A stretch of DNA of 64,000 bases from Serratia marcescens (GCF_001902635.1 NZ_MJAO01000011.1:62001-126000), one strand, 5' to 3'; positions 51,063-62,473 are shown, counted from the first letter of the stretch. The notes: generated by a model not told the origin, from the letters alone. Made by a program: numbers and translations.

Positions 51063-51347
51063 ATGAAATCATTGAAGATGATTATTGCAGCGGCAGTGCT
51101 GGGTTCGGTGTCTTTCGGCTCCATGGCGGCAACCCTGCTGACCAAGGAAGATCTGGATAAGAATCCGGGTAAATACGAGAAGTTAGGCACCGTCACCACC
51201 ACGGCGCAGACCACGTCGCCGATGGATGCCAAGGAAGAGCTGTCCAAACTGGCGGACGAAAAGGGCGGGCAATACTACGTGATCCTGGCGGGCCGCGAGC
51301 ACGGTAAATTCAGTGCCATCGCCGAAGTCTACAAAGACAAAAAATAA
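51063..51347 (+). CDS. Small periplasmic DUF1471 (YdgH/BhsA/McbA-like) protein
   Basis: A 94-residue secreted protein. Residues 1 to about 22 form a signal peptide (MKSLKMIIAAAVLGSVSFGSMA, cleavage likely after SMA). The mature part carries the DUF1471 pattern: LGTVTTTAQTTSPMDAKEELSKLADEKGGQYYVILAGREHGKFSAIAEVYK. Family members such as BhsA, McbA and YhcN respond to stress and affect biofilm or surface properties; this paralogue cannot be assigned. It takes the place of E. coli yhgA between feoC and bioH. The ribosome site is GAGAGG. Confidence 0.88.
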   Translation: MKSLKMIIAAAVLGSVSFGSMAATLLTKEDLDKNPGKYEKLGTVTTTAQTTSPMDAKEELSKLADEKGGQYYVILAGREHGKFSAIAEVYKDKK

Positions 51348-51362
51348 GTCTTGAACGGCAAA

Positions 51363-51385
51363 GGGGCGCCTGTCAGCGGCGCCCC
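51363..51385. terminator. Bidirectional hairpin between the DUF1471 gene and feoC
   Basis: The stem GGGGCGCC / GGCGCCCC with a seven-base loop lies between two convergent genes. There is no long T run on either side, so efficiency is uncertain. Confidence 0.6.
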
Positions 51386-51391
51386 TGGCTT

Positions 51392-51631
51392 TCAGGCTTT
51401 CAGCCGATAGGTCACCGTGCTGCATCCTTGGCCCTGCGGGCAGCTTTTGCAACTGCCGCTCAGGCAGGCACTGTCATCCTGCTCGATACGTTCCACTTTC
51501 CCCATCGCCATTAAACGTTCCAGCATCGCCTGCACCAGCGGCAGCGGCGTCGCCAGCGATTGGCTGAGCTGCTGTGCCTGGGCGCTGCCGAGCAGCGCCA
51601 GCGCATCGCGCACCTGCAGCAGCCCGGCCAT
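51392..51631 (-). CDS. feoC: Ferrous iron transport regulator FeoC
   Basis: A 79-residue winged-helix protein. The four cysteines Cys56, Cys61, Cys64 and Cys70 (CLSGSCKSCPQGQGC) match the cluster-binding pattern of Klebsiella FeoC, which holds an oxygen-sensitive [4Fe-4S] cluster and protects FeoB from FtsH proteolysis. The start at 51631 is fixed by the family N-terminus MAGLLQVRDAL. It overlaps the feoB stop codon by one base (TGATG), so translation is coupled. Confidence 0.9.
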   Translation of the reverse strand: MAGLLQVRDALALLGSAQAQQLSQSLATPLPLVQAMLERLMAMGKVERIEQDDSACLSGSCKSCPQGQGCSTVTYRLKA

Positions 51632-53946
51632 CAGTGACAGCTCCCTTTGGCGCTCTGGCAACAAGACGCCGGCGTGGCGTTGCCCAGGCGCACCGTGACG
51701 CGGCTGCGCGCCCGGCGTAGGCCGAACAGCACCAGCAGGTTCACCAGCACCACCACCAGGATCGCCGTCAGGCTGTACTGCGGGTGTTGGTTGAAGGTGG
51801 CCACCTGATAGAACAGCGTCGCCAGCGAGTAGGCCACGTTCAGCCCCCACAGGATAGAGAAGGTCATCCAGCCGCGGCTCGACTCGCGGGCGATGGCGCC
51901 CATCACCGAGACGCAAGGCACGTAAAGCAGCACGAAAATCAGATAGCTGTAGGCGGAGATGCCGGAGCCGAATTTGCTGCTCATCACGCCCATCGAGCCG
52001 ACGCCCATCTCGCCGTCGCCCTTGCTGGCTTCGATTGGGTTGGAGAGCACGCTCAGGCTGAAGGTATTTTTCAGGCCATCCCAGGTTTCTTTCAGCGCGC
52101 CGCCCAGCTCATCGAGCAGGTTGAAGTTGGCGGCGTCGAACGCCTCTTTGTTGATGTGCTCGGCGGTGTACAGCGTATTCAGCGTGCCAACCACCACTTC
52201 TTTCGCCATCGCGCCGGTCACCAGGCCGACGGTGGCCTGCCAGTTATCGCTGTGGACGCCCATCGGCTGCAGCAGCGGCGTCAGCACTTTGGACACCGAG
52301 GCCAGCGCGGAGTCGTTGATGTTATCGACCGGCTTGCCGCTGAACGAGAAGCTGTTCAGGCCGCCGATGAACATGCTGGCTACCACGATCACCTTACCGG
52401 CGCGCAGCACGAAGCCTTTCAGCCGCTGCCAGGTTTGCAGCAGCAGGCTTTTCAGGTGCGGCACGTGGTAGACCGGCAGTTCCATCACGAACGGCGAGGC
52501 CTCACCGCGCATGATGGTGTATTTCAGCACCAGGCCGGTGAGGATCGCCACCGCAATGCCGAGCATGTACAGCGAGAACACCACCCCGGCGCCGTCCTGG
52601 CCGAAGAAGGCGGCGGCGAACACTGCGAAGATCGCCAGACGGGCGCCGCAGGACATGAACGGCGCCATCATGATGGTGATCAGGCGCTCGCGCTGGGCGT
52701 CCAGCGTCCGGGCACCCATGATTGACGGTACGTTGCAGCCGAAGCCGACAATCAGCGGCACGAAGGACTTGCCCGGCAGCCCAAGCGCCTGCATCAGGCG
52801 GTCCATCACGAACGCCGCGCGCGCCATGTAGCCGGAGTCTTCCAGGAACGACAGGAACAGATACATCATGCCGATCTGCGGCACCAGCGGCAGCACGGTG
52901 TTGATGCCGCCGCCGACGCCCTGCGCCAGGAAGACGGTCAGCCAGTCGGGGAAGTGCAGGGTATAGCCGAGCCACTGAATGCCCTGAATGAAGATCGCCG
53001 CCGAGCCGATATCGAAGATCGGCTGCAGCGCGCCACCGATGTTGATCGCCAGCAGGAACATCAGGTACATCACCAGCAGGAAGATCGGCACGCCCAGCCA
53101 GCGGTTGAGGATCACTTTATCCAGCATTTCGGTCAGGCGGTTGGGCATCGCCTGCTGCGAGTTGCTGACCGCGTCGCACAGGGCGGCGATGGACTGGTAG
53201 CGCGCGTCGGCGATCACCAGCGCCGGGTCTTCTTGCTGCTGTTGGTGCAACGCCTGGGTGGCTGCAGGCAGCAGTGCGACAGCAGGGCCGGCCAGACGGT
53301 GGCTGTAGATGTCGCCTTCCAGCATCTGCAGCGCCAGCCAGCGGCGCTGCGCCGCCGGCAGCGTTTGCGGCATGGCGTCGCTCAGCGTGGCGACCTCTTT
53401 GAGCAACAGCGGCGGGTAGTTCACCAGCGCCTGTTGCTCATTAAGCCGATGATTGTCGAGCATCTGTTTCAGCACGCCAATGCCGTCGGCGCGGGTGGAG
53501 ACCATCGGCACCACCGGGCAGCCGAGGCGCGCCGACAGCGCGGCGACGTCGATTTCGATATGCTGACTTTTGGCGATGTCGAGCATGTTCAACGCCACGA
53601 TGCAGGGAATGCCCAGCTCCAGCAGCTGCAGCGTCAGGTAGAGGTTACGCTCCAGGTTGGAGGCGTCGACCACGTTGATCAGCAGATCGGCGTCGCCGCT
53701 CAAAATGTAGTGGCAGGCGATCTGCTCATCGAGCGAGGTTTGTTCCGAGATGGTGGTCAGGGAGTAGGTGCCGGGCAGATCGACCAGCCGCACGTCAGAC
53801 TGCGGGGTGGTGAAATGGCCTTCTTTGCGTTCAACCGTCACACCCGCCCAGTTGCCGACCCGCTGGCGCGCGCCGGTCAGCTGGTTGAACAGCGTGGTCT
53901 TGCCGGAGTTCGGGTTGCCGATTAAGCCGATGGTGAGTTTTTTCAT
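51631..53946 (-). CDS. feoB: Ferrous iron permease FeoB
   Basis: A 771-residue inner-membrane transporter with an N-terminal G domain: GNPNSGKTTLFNQLTG (G1, residues 10-25), VDLPGTYSLTT (G3) and ALNMLDIA (G4). A GDI-like helical domain follows (about 170-270), then the membrane domain with two Gate motifs including VGFGCNVPSIMGARTL and SCGARLAIFAVFAAAFFG. GTP hydrolysis drives or gates Fe(II) uptake. It ends in a Cys-containing tail (CCQSAKGSCH). Confidence 0.96.
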   Translation of the reverse strand: MKKLTIGLIGNPNSGKTTLFNQLTGARQRVGNWAGVTVERKEGHFTTPQSDVRLVDLPGTYSLTTISEQTSLDEQIACHYILSGDADLLINVVDASNLERNLYLTLQLLELGIPCIVALNMLDIAKSQHIEIDVAALSARLGCPVVPMVSTRADGIGVLKQMLDNHRLNEQQALVNYPPLLLKEVATLSDAMPQTLPAAQRRWLALQMLEGDIYSHRLAGPAVALLPAATQALHQQQQEDPALVIADARYQSIAALCDAVSNSQQAMPNRLTEMLDKVILNRWLGVPIFLLVMYLMFLLAINIGGALQPIFDIGSAAIFIQGIQWLGYTLHFPDWLTVFLAQGVGGGINTVLPLVPQIGMMYLFLSFLEDSGYMARAAFVMDRLMQALGLPGKSFVPLIVGFGCNVPSIMGARTLDAQRERLITIMMAPFMSCGARLAIFAVFAAAFFGQDGAGVVFSLYMLGIAVAILTGLVLKYTIMRGEASPFVMELPVYHVPHLKSLLLQTWQRLKGFVLRAGKVIVVASMFIGGLNSFSFSGKPVDNINDSALASVSKVLTPLLQPMGVHSDNWQATVGLVTGAMAKEVVVGTLNTLYTAEHINKEAFDAANFNLLDELGGALKETWDGLKNTFSLSVLSNPIEASKGDGEMGVGSMGVMSSKFGSGISAYSYLIFVLLYVPCVSVMGAIARESSRGWMTFSILWGLNVAYSLATLFYQVATFNQHPQYSLTAILVVVLVNLLVLFGLRRARSRVTVRLGNATPASCCQSAKGSCH

Positions 53947-54018
53947 AGTTCAGCGTGTCGTCTTCAAGGAGAACAGCGCCGGCGCAAGGGCGCGTCGGCA
54001 AACGGAGGGCGCACCGGC

Positions 54019-54243
54019 TCAGGACTGGCCGTCGAGCTGCAGCAGCGCCAGATCCTTCCTGCGCAGCACCAGGCTGACGCGGCGAGTTTTAATTTCTATC
54101 GGATCGCCCAGCGGCGCGACGCGCACCACTTCAAACGAAGAGCCGGGCAGCATGCCGAGCGATAACAGTTTCTGGCGGTAGGCCGGCGCAATCTCGCTGG
54201 AAAAGCCGGCGATCTTATACGTGTGTTTCGGTTGAAGATGCAT
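54019..54243 (-). CDS. feoA: Ferrous iron transport accessory protein FeoA
   Basis: A 74-residue cytoplasmic SH3-like protein needed for FeoB function ([44 protein letters not shown] is the family core). The ATG at 54243 starts [11 protein letters not shown]. It is the first gene of feoABC, 72 bp before feoB, with Fur- and FNR-like sites upstream. Confidence 0.94.
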   Translation of the reverse strand: MHLQPKHTYKIAGFSSEIAPAYRQKLLSLGMLPGSSFEVVRVAPLGDPIEIKTRRVSLVLRRKDLALLQLDGQS

Positions 54244-54360
54244 GTATTAAACCTTCCGGGAGCCGATGGTGTTCGGGCTGATGATTCTTGGACGTGGCCG
54301 GCGAAAGCTTCACACCGTCGGCGTTATTCATCCATAAGGTCATGCAATAATACGGAACGC

Positions 54361-54382
54361 AATAATAGTGAGAACCATTATC
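54361..54382. promoter_or_regulatory. Candidate Fur box of feoABC
   Basis: On the minus strand this reads GATAATGGTTCTCACTATT within a longer AT-rich stretch, matching the Fur consensus at about 13 of 19 positions. It lies about 120 bp upstream of feoA; Fur repression of feo is well known. A second half-like element (GATAATAATT, minus strand) lies near 54417-54426. Confidence 0.6.
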
Positions 54383-54391
54383 ACATTCAAT
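54378..54391. promoter_or_regulatory. Candidate FNR site of feoABC
   Basis: On the minus strand ATTGAATGTGATAA resembles the FNR consensus TTGAT-N4-ATCAA with two or three mismatches. Anaerobic FNR activation of feo is known in E. coli, where Fe(II) is available without oxygen. It overlaps the Fur box, so the two proteins could compete. Confidence 0.4.
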
Positions 54392-54772
54392 AAAAAAAGT
54401 AGGGGTATTGGTAACCAATTATTATCACCTTGCCGTTGTTTTACCACCGGCGCGGGCGCGCGGCAAATGCGAATGGCGGGTTAAATCGGTTGCATAATTA
54501 CGGTTAATTTTTCCTGATTGCAAACGCGGCGGCTTATTCTTTCGTTTTGGTTAGCGAGGCGGAAAATATTAATAACATTCCTGGCGCGTAATGCGAGCGG
54601 TAACTATTTGTGTTTCGCCCACAATGTGTGAAATGAAAACGCATTGTTAATCGCCGTGTTAATAATCCGGCGTTGATAGTGAGTTTTTTGAGAACCGGGT
54701 CACAGGCGGCGCGAAAATAAAAAGATGGCGGTTTATTGAGACGGGTCAAAAAACGCCGCCAGTTTTTTTCAT

Positions 54773-54804
54773 CAGCAAGGGCGGAGCAGGCTCCGCCCTT
54801 GCTG
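54773..54804. terminator. Hairpin downstream of tex
   Basis: A perfect 14-bp stem, CAGCAAGGGCGGAG / CTCCGCCCTTGCTG, with a four-base loop, just past the tex stop codon. It lacks a T run in the tex direction, so it may protect the 3' end rather than terminate on its own. Confidence 0.55.
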
Positions 54805-54812
54805 GTTCTGAC

Positions 54813-57146
54813 TTAGCGTTTTTTACCGAACGCCGCCGCCAGCGCATCGCCCATGGCGCTGTTGCCGGCCGGTGCCGCGTTGCGCGGTTTGGCTTTGTTG
54901 GCGCCTGCCGAACGGTTGGCGTTGTCGCGTGCCTGTGCTGGCGCGTTGCCGCCGCGGCGCGGTGAACCTTCGCCCGGCTGCTCATCCAGGCGCATGCTCA
55001 GCGCGATGCGTTTACGCTGCAGATCGACTTCCATCACCTTCACTTTGACGATGTCGCCGGCCTTCACCACGGTGTGCGGATCTTCAACGAACTTGTCCGC
55101 CAGCGAGGAGATGTGTACCAGGCCGTCCTGATGCACGCCGATATCCACGAAGGCACCGAAGTTGGTGACGTTGGTCACCGACCCTTCCAGGATCATGCCC
55201 ACCTGCAGATCGTTGAGGGTTTCCACCCCTTCGGCGAAGGTGGCGGTTTTGAATTCCGGCCGCGGGTCACGGCCCGGCTTCTCCAGCTCTTTCAGGATGT
55301 CGGTGACCGTCGGCACGCCGAACTTGTCGTCGGTGAAATCGACCGCTTTCAGGCTGCGCACCGCCGAAGCGTTGCCCATCAGATCCTGCAGCGCCTGCTC
55401 GGTGGCAGCCAGAATGCGCTGCACCACCGGGTAGGCTTCCGGGTGAACGGTGGAGGCGTCCAGCGGGTTGTCACCGTGGTTGATGCGTAGGAAGCCGGCA
55501 CACTGTTCAAAGGCTTTCGGCCCCAGGCGGCTGACCTTCAGCAGCTGTTCACGGTTGCTGAAGCGGCCGTTCTCGTCGCGCCAGTTGACGATATTTTGCG
55601 CCATCATGCGCGTCAGGCCGGCCACGCGGGTCAGCAACGGTACCGACGCGGTGTTCAGGTCGACGCCGACGGCGTTCACGCAGTCTTCCACCACCGAGTC
55701 CAGTTTCTTCGCCAGCTGGCTTTGGCTGACGTCGTGCTGATATTGGCCGACGCCGATGGATTTCGGGTCGATCTTCACCAGCTCCGCCAGCGGATCCTGC
55801 AGACGGCGGGCGATGGACACCGCGCCGCGCAGCGACACGTCGAGATCCGGGAACTCAAGCGCCGCCAGTTCGGACGCGGAGTACACCGACGCGCCTGCTT
55901 CGCTGACGATCACTTTCTGCGCCCGGACGTCGCCGAACTGCTTTTGCAGGTCGAGATAGAAGCGCTCGGTTTCACGCGAAGCGGTGCCGTTGCCGATGGC
56001 CACCAGCTCCACGTGGTGTTTGATGCACAGCGCCGCGACGATGGCAGCGGCCTTCGCCGCTTGCCCGGTGTGCGGGTAGACGGTGTCGGTGGCGACCAGC
56101 TTGCCGGTGGCGTCGACCACGGCGACTTTCACCCCGGTGCGCAGGCCCGGATCGAGGCCCATGGTGGCGCGCATGCCGGCCGGCGCGGCCATCAGCAGAT
56201 CGTGCATGTTGCGGGCGAACACGTTGATCGCTTCGTCTTCCGCGCGTTCGCGCACCGTGCCCATCAGCTCGGTTTCCAGGTGCAGCAGCACCTTGATGCG
56301 CCAGGTCCAGTTGACCACCGCTTTGCGCCAGGCGTCGGCCGGGGCGTTGTTCAGGCGCAGATTGAGGTGATTGATGATGATCAGTTCCGCCTGGCTTTCG
56401 CGCGGCGTTTCCTCAAACTGCGGATCGGCGTTCAGCGCCAGCTGCAGCACGCCTTCGTTGCGGCCGCGGAACATCGCCAGCGCGCGGTGCGAAGGCACTT
56501 GAGAAATCGGTTCGTGGTGATCGAAATAGTCGCGGAACTTGGCGCCTTCTTCTTCCTTGCCCTCGACCACTTTGGCCACCAGGTGGGCGTTTTTCCACAG
56601 GTAGTCCCGCACCTTGGCCAGCAGAGAGGCATCTTCGGCGAAGCGCTCCATCAGGATATAGCGCGCGCCGTCGAGGGCGGCTTTGACGTCCGCCACGCCC
56701 TTGTCGGCGTCGACGTAGCCTTCGGCCAACTGTTCCGGCTGTTGTTGCGGATCCTGCCACAGCGTGTCCGCCAGCGGTTCCAGACCGGCCTCGATGGCGA
56801 TCTGGCCGCGGGTGCGGCGCTTCGGTTTGTACGGCAGGTAGAGGTCTTCGAGTTCGGTCTTGCTCAGCGTGGTGTTGATCGCCCCCGCCAGTTGTTCGGT
56901 CAGTTTGCCCTGTTCATCGATCGACTTCAGGATAGTCTGGCGACGATCTTCCAGTTCACGCAGATAACCCAGGCGGGTTTCCAGCTGGCGCAGTTGGGTG
57001 TCGTCCAGGCCCCCGGTGACTTCCTTACGATAGCGTGCAATAAAGGGCACGGTATTACCTTCATCCAGCAGACGGATGGCGGAGTCGACTTGCTCCGGCC
57101 GGGCCTGCAGTTCTGTTGCAATAATGCGGCTCAGTGGGTCATTCAT
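54813..57146 (-). CDS. tex: Tex-family transcription accessory / RNA-binding protein (YhgF)
   Basis: A 777-residue protein with a Tex-type N-terminal helical domain, a YqgF-like RNase H fold ([30 protein letters not shown], about 325-355), helix-hairpin-helix modules ([19 protein letters not shown]), and a C-terminal S1 domain ([35 protein letters not shown], about 650-690). The last 50 residues are low-complexity and basic ([18 protein letters not shown]). The E. coli homologue is YhgF. Its exact role in transcription and RNA metabolism is not settled. It lies 158 bp from greB in the same direction. Confidence 0.94.
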   Translation of the reverse strand: MNDPLSRIIATELQARPEQVDSAIRLLDEGNTVPFIARYRKEVTGGLDDTQLRQLETRLGYLRELEDRRQTILKSIDEQGKLTEQLAGAINTTLSKTELEDLYLPYKPKRRTRGQIAIEAGLEPLADTLWQDPQQQPEQLAEGYVDADKGVADVKAALDGARYILMERFAEDASLLAKVRDYLWKNAHLVAKVVEGKEEEGAKFRDYFDHHEPISQVPSHRALAMFRGRNEGVLQLALNADPQFEETPRESQAELIIINHLNLRLNNAPADAWRKAVVNWTWRIKVLLHLETELMGTVRERAEDEAINVFARNMHDLLMAAPAGMRATMGLDPGLRTGVKVAVVDATGKLVATDTVYPHTGQAAKAAAIVAALCIKHHVELVAIGNGTASRETERFYLDLQKQFGDVRAQKVIVSEAGASVYSASELAALEFPDLDVSLRGAVSIARRLQDPLAELVKIDPKSIGVGQYQHDVSQSQLAKKLDSVVEDCVNAVGVDLNTASVPLLTRVAGLTRMMAQNIVNWRDENGRFSNREQLLKVSRLGPKAFEQCAGFLRINHGDNPLDASTVHPEAYPVVQRILAATEQALQDLMGNASAVRSLKAVDFTDDKFGVPTVTDILKELEKPGRDPRPEFKTATFAEGVETLNDLQVGMILEGSVTNVTNFGAFVDIGVHQDGLVHISSLADKFVEDPHTVVKAGDIVKVKVMEVDLQRKRIALSMRLDEQPGEGSPRRGGNAPAQARDNANRSAGANKAKPRNAAPAGNSAMGDALAAAFGKKR

Positions 57147-57304
57147 AGGTCTGGTATCTGTATTGAGAACGGTGAATAAACAGGGGGACAGTTATACGGA
57201 TTGATCGGGGAAAATGCCAGTGGAGCGGGCCGCCGCCGCGCGGCCGCGGCGTGGAGAACTGCGCAGGCGGCGGCGCTGGCGGCGGTTCGGAAAAAGCTGA
57301 AAGC

Positions 57305-57778
57305 TTACTTCGGGTAATCTATCTGGTTAACGTACCACTGCGCCTCGCCCAGCGGGGTATTGACGGTGGCGACGTCCCCGACCTCTTTTTTCAGCAGGGC
57401 GCGCGCCATCGGCGCGTCGATAGAGATGTAATCCTTGCGGCCGAAGATTTCGTCGTAGCCGACGATACGAAAGCGTTTGATCTCGCCGTCTTCGTTCTCC
57501 ACTTCCACCCAGGCACCGAAGAACACCTTGCCTTCCTGCTGCGGGGAGTAATCGACGATCTTCAACTGCTCCAGGCACTTGGTCAGATAGCGGACGCGGC
57601 GGTCGATCTCGCGCAACCGCTTTTTGTTGTATTGGTAGTCGGCGTTTTCGCTTCTGTCGCCCAGGCTGGCGGCCCAGGTCACTTTCTTGGTCACCTCGGG
57701 GCGTTCTTCGCGCCAGAGGTAATCCAGCTCTTGTTTGAGCTTGTCATACCCTTCACGGGTTATCAGTTGAGTTCTCAT
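57305..57778 (-). CDS. greB: Transcript cleavage factor GreB
   Basis: A 157-residue factor that enters the secondary channel of RNA polymerase and rescues backtracked complexes by stimulating RNA cleavage. The N-terminal coiled coil ends in the acidic tip ASLGDRSENADYQYNKKRLREID, and the C-terminal FKBP-like domain has IVGYDEIFGRKDYISIDAPMARALL. The ATG at 57778 (MRTQLITREGY) matches E. coli; a second ATG two codons upstream (57784) is equally possible. Confidence 0.95.
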   Translation of the reverse strand: MRTQLITREGYDKLKQELDYLWREERPEVTKKVTWAASLGDRSENADYQYNKKRLREIDRRVRYLTKCLEQLKIVDYSPQQEGKVFFGAWVEVENEDGEIKRFRIVGYDEIFGRKDYISIDAPMARALLKKEVGDVATVNTPLGEAQWYVNQIDYPK

Positions 57779-58008
57779 CGTCATTTATCTTTATGGGGCC
57801 ACCGCCACAGTGTACGTGAATGCGGGGGGGTTTAGAAATGGCGTGCGGGCCTGCGCCTTGTCGCACGGTTTTTATTCAGTTTGCGCAGCTTTTAACAATC
57901 GGGAGTATGCTTAGCGATAGCGGAAAAGGAATGTGACAAAAGGAGGATATCTGGCGAGAGAGACAAGGATTTTTGGCGCACAACCCAACACATTGAAGGT
58001 ATTACCGC

Positions 58009-58971
58009 ATGGAATTTAAAGATTACTACGCAACGATGGGCGTCGAGCCCACCGCCGATCTGAAAACCATCAAAACGGCCTACCGCCGGCTGGCGCGTAA
58101 ATATCACCCTGACGTGAGCACCGAAGAAGACGCCGAGAGTAAATTCAAGGCGCTGGCCGAAGCCTATGAGGTGCTGAAGGACGAAGAGCGCCGCGCCGAG
58201 TACGATCAGATCCGGCTGCACCGCAACGATCCGAACTTTGGCCGCCAGGCGCGCGGCGATCACGGCGGCTATCAGCAGAGCGCTTCATGGCACGGCGGCG
58301 GCGCCGACGCGCAAGACTTCTCCGACTTTTTCGAGAGCATGTTCGGCGGCCGTGCGGCGGGTGGGCACCGTTCCGCTTCGCACTCGCACGGTGGGCATGG
58401 CTTCCGTGGCCAGGATCTCGAAATGGAGGTGCCGCTGTTCCTCGAGGAAACGCTGCATGGCCAAAGCCGCGAGATTTCCTACACGCTGCCGGTGTACGAC
58501 GAGCTGGGGCGGCAGGTGAGCGAAGCCAGCAAAACGCTGAACGTGAAAATTCCGGCGGGCGTGGGCGACGGCGAGCGCATTCGCCTCAAGGGGCAGGGCG
58601 TTGCCGGCGTGGGCGGCGGCCAGAACGGCGACCTGTATCTGGTCATCCGCCTCGCACCGCACCCGCTGTTTGAAATTGACGGCCACAACCTGAGTATCGT
58701 GGCGCCGCTCGCCCCGTGGGAAGCGGCGCTGGGCGCCAGCATCGAGGTGCCGACGCTGACCGGCAAAATCGCGCTGACCGTGCCGGCCGGCAGCCAGAGC
58801 GGCAAACGGCTGCGGGTCAAAGGCAAAGGGCTGGCGGGCAAGAAAGAGCCCGGCGATCTGTACGTCATTCTCAAGGTGGTGATGCCGCCGAAGCCGAACG
58901 AGCAGGCCAGTGCCCTGTGGCGAGAACTGGCTGCGCAGGCGGCGTTCAACCCGCGCGCGGAATGGGAGTAA
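58009..58971 (+). CDS. cbpA: Curved-DNA-binding DnaJ-type co-chaperone CbpA
   Basis: A 320-residue class II DnaJ homologue. The J domain occupies residues 1-70 with the HPD tripeptide at 33-35 (KYHPDVS); a glycine/serine/histidine-rich linker follows (about 85-135) and then two CTD-I/II beta domains ([44 protein letters not shown]). It stimulates DnaK and binds curved DNA. The start has AAGGT upstream. It is paired with cbpM and inserted between greB and ompR, unlike in E. coli. Confidence 0.94.
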   Translation: MEFKDYYATMGVEPTADLKTIKTAYRRLARKYHPDVSTEEDAESKFKALAEAYEVLKDEERRAEYDQIRLHRNDPNFGRQARGDHGGYQQSASWHGGGADAQDFSDFFESMFGGRAAGGHRSASHSHGGHGFRGQDLEMEVPLFLEETLHGQSREISYTLPVYDELGRQVSEASKTLNVKIPAGVGDGERIRLKGQGVAGVGGGQNGDLYLVIRLAPHPLFEIDGHNLSIVAPLAPWEAALGASIEVPTLTGKIALTVPAGSQSGKRLRVKGKGLAGKKEPGDLYVILKVVMPPKPNEQASALWRELAAQAAFNPRAEWE

Positions 58972-58976
58972 AGCAC

Positions 58977-59282
58977 ATGATGAAGAAAGAGATCACGTTC
59001 ACCGTGGTGGAACTGTGTCAGAGGGTGGAAATTTCAGAAGATGAGCTGGTCGAGATCGTCGGTTTGGGCGTGATCGTGCCGCTGGAGCCGGCGCAGCCAC
59101 GCTGGGAGTTCGATTACCCGGCGCTGAGCCATCTGCAGCGCGCGCGCAGGCTGCGGACCGAGCTGGATCTGGATTGGCCGGGGATTGCCATGGCGCTGAC
59201 GCTGCTCGATCGGGTCGATGCGCTGCAGCAAGAGAACCGGCAATTGCGCCGGCAGTTGGCGCGTTTCCTGCAGACGTCCTGA
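58977..59282 (+). CDS. cbpM: Chaperone modulatory protein CbpM
   Basis: A 101-residue MerR-like winged-helix protein that binds the CbpA J domain and inhibits both its DnaK stimulation and DNA binding. The conserved core is ISEDELVEIVGLGVIVPLEP and ELDLDWPGIAMALTLLDRVDALQQENRQL, ending in a short coiled coil. Two ATGs are adjacent (58977, 58980); the first has GGAG nine bases upstream. It starts five bases after cbpA. Confidence 0.92.
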   Translation: MMKKEITFTVVELCQRVEISEDELVEIVGLGVIVPLEPAQPRWEFDYPALSHLQRARRLRTELDLDWPGIAMALTLLDRVDALQQENRQLRRQLARFLQTS

Positions 59283-59539
59283 TCCGATGCCAAAATGCCA
59301 CCGTGCGGTCCGCCGGTGGCGAAATTGCCTAAAATTGGGCGGCCGCCCCACATTGCGCCGATAAAGGGCAAAATTTTGACGAACCCCCGTCGACATTTGA
59401 TGAAAATTGTTGATAAATGGGGAAAAGAATAAGCTTTGTAACAATTTCGTCTAGAATACATACCATTAAACGCTGTCTCAAATGGCAAGGTTTTTTAACA
59501 ATATTCGAGTCAGGCAATAAAGCCTTTGGGAGTAATACC

Positions 59540-61626
<2,087 letters not shown>

Positions 61627-61660
61627 CGCTCTTGGCGCGGGCCGCGCCGCTGCGGCCCCG

Positions 61661-62140
61661 TCAGGACTTCCTGCTCATCACGTAGTATTCCGCCGCATCC
61701 TCATGCAACCGACGGCCGGTCGGCGCCTGCCACGGGTCGATTAACTCGATGCCGTAGTGGAGGAAATCTTTGGTATTGCGGGTGGCCAGGGCGGCGCCGT
61801 AATGCAGGCAGGTGGCGGCGATCTGGGTATCCGGCATGCTGACGCCAATGCCTCGGCGGCGATTAGCGCTGATTAATTCCGCATGCTGCATCGCACAGCC
61901 GACGTCAAAGGGTAAGATTCTGTCTGAAAACTCTTCCTGCAGCATGTCGCCGAGGTGAGTTTGCAGTTCGAGCTGTTTCTTACCGTGAGGTATGCAGGCG
62001 ATGCCCGTATACAACTCCGCAACCACGATGGCGCTCAAATAGAACCGATACGTATCCTGCTCATCTAACCAGCGCAATACATTGTAGTGAGGCGCCGGCC
62101 GCAGCAATTCCGAAACGACGTTGGTATCCAGCACAATCAT
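61661..62140 (-). CDS. Type II toxin, VapC/FitB-like PIN-domain ribonuclease
   Basis: A 159-residue PIN-domain protein. Asp5 in MIVLDTNVVSELLRP, Glu43 in VVAELYTGI, and later acidic residues in MPDTQIAATCLHYGAALATRNTKDF form the usual metal site. PIN toxins cleave RNA, often tRNA or rRNA. It overlaps the upstream antitoxin gene by four bases (ATGA) and lies between envZ and pckA, where E. coli has nothing comparable. Its target RNA cannot be predicted. Confidence 0.88.
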   Translation of the reverse strand: MIVLDTNVVSELLRPAPHYNVLRWLDEQDTYRFYLSAIVVAELYTGIACIPHGKKQLELQTHLGDMLQEEFSDRILPFDVGCAMQHAELISANRRRGIGVSMPDTQIAATCLHYGAALATRNTKDFLHYGIELIDPWQAPTGRRLHEDAAEYYVMSRKS

Positions 62141-62397
62141 TTTTCATCATCTTCATCAAAGTTGACGATACGATGCGGGGCTTCATCACGTGGGGGGATT
62201 TCCAACTCAACGCCGCCGAACTCAGCGAAGTACTGATGCATGCGTGTTCCTAACCCATAGCGCGGCGGTTTTTTCACCAGCGCCTGTTTCAGGATCATGC
62301 GCGCTTCCTCTTCCATGGAATGACCGTTTTTCGCCGCTGAAATACGCAGCAGCTCTTTGATTTCGTCGTCCAGATTTCTGACGGTGATAGTAGCCAT
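62137..62397 (-). CDS. Type II antitoxin, FitA/VapB-like ribbon-helix-helix protein
   Basis: An 86-residue antitoxin. The N-terminal ribbon-helix-helix (ATITVRNLDDEIKELLRISAAKNGHSMEEEARMILKQAL) would bind the operon promoter and the acidic C-terminus (ELEIPPRDEAPHRIVNFDEDDEK) would wrap the toxin. The ATG at 62397 has an AAGGAGG site; a longer frame to 62427 would run through the operator and is rejected. An inverted repeat lies about 20 bp upstream. Confidence 0.88.
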   Translation of the reverse strand: MATITVRNLDDEIKELLRISAAKNGHSMEEEARMILKQALVKKPPRYGLGTRMHQYFAEFGGVELEIPPRDEAPHRIVNFDEDDEK

Positions 62398-62415
62398 TGA
62401 AACCTCCTTTGCTAT

Positions 62416-62429
62416 CAATGATTGCATTG
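62416..62429. promoter_or_regulatory. Candidate autoregulatory operator of the toxin-antitoxin pair
   Basis: The inverted repeat CAATG-ATTG-CATTG begins 19 bp upstream of the antitoxin start. Ribbon-helix-helix antitoxins commonly bind such short palindromes over their own promoter. Inferred from position only. Confidence 0.5.
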
Positions 62430-62473
62430 AATTATTTTCTCGCCTCGCTGGTCAGAAAGCAATCATCAAAAAT

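Larger units (their letters stand above)
54244..54812. other. feoA-tex intergenic region
   Basis: This 569 bp region holds the feo promoter with Fur- and FNR-like elements (54361-54391) and a 14-bp hairpin next to tex. The part from 54430 to 54770 is AT-rich compared with neighbours; a 71-codon open frame there has no ribosome site or motif and is not called. Nothing else is recognised. Confidence 0.45.

Noticed and set aside
54215-54418. 67-codon frame upstream of feoA
   Set aside because: It overlaps the feoA start and runs through the Fur/FNR-like promoter sequence; no ribosome site.
54534-54749. 71-codon frame in the feoA-tex gap
   Set aside because: AT-rich spacer sequence without ribosome site, signal peptide or motif; not enough to call a gene.
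55596-57179. 527-codon open frame opposite tex
   Set aside because: Low-complexity Ala/His/Arg/Gln composition typical of antisense of a GC-rich gene; tex is well supported.
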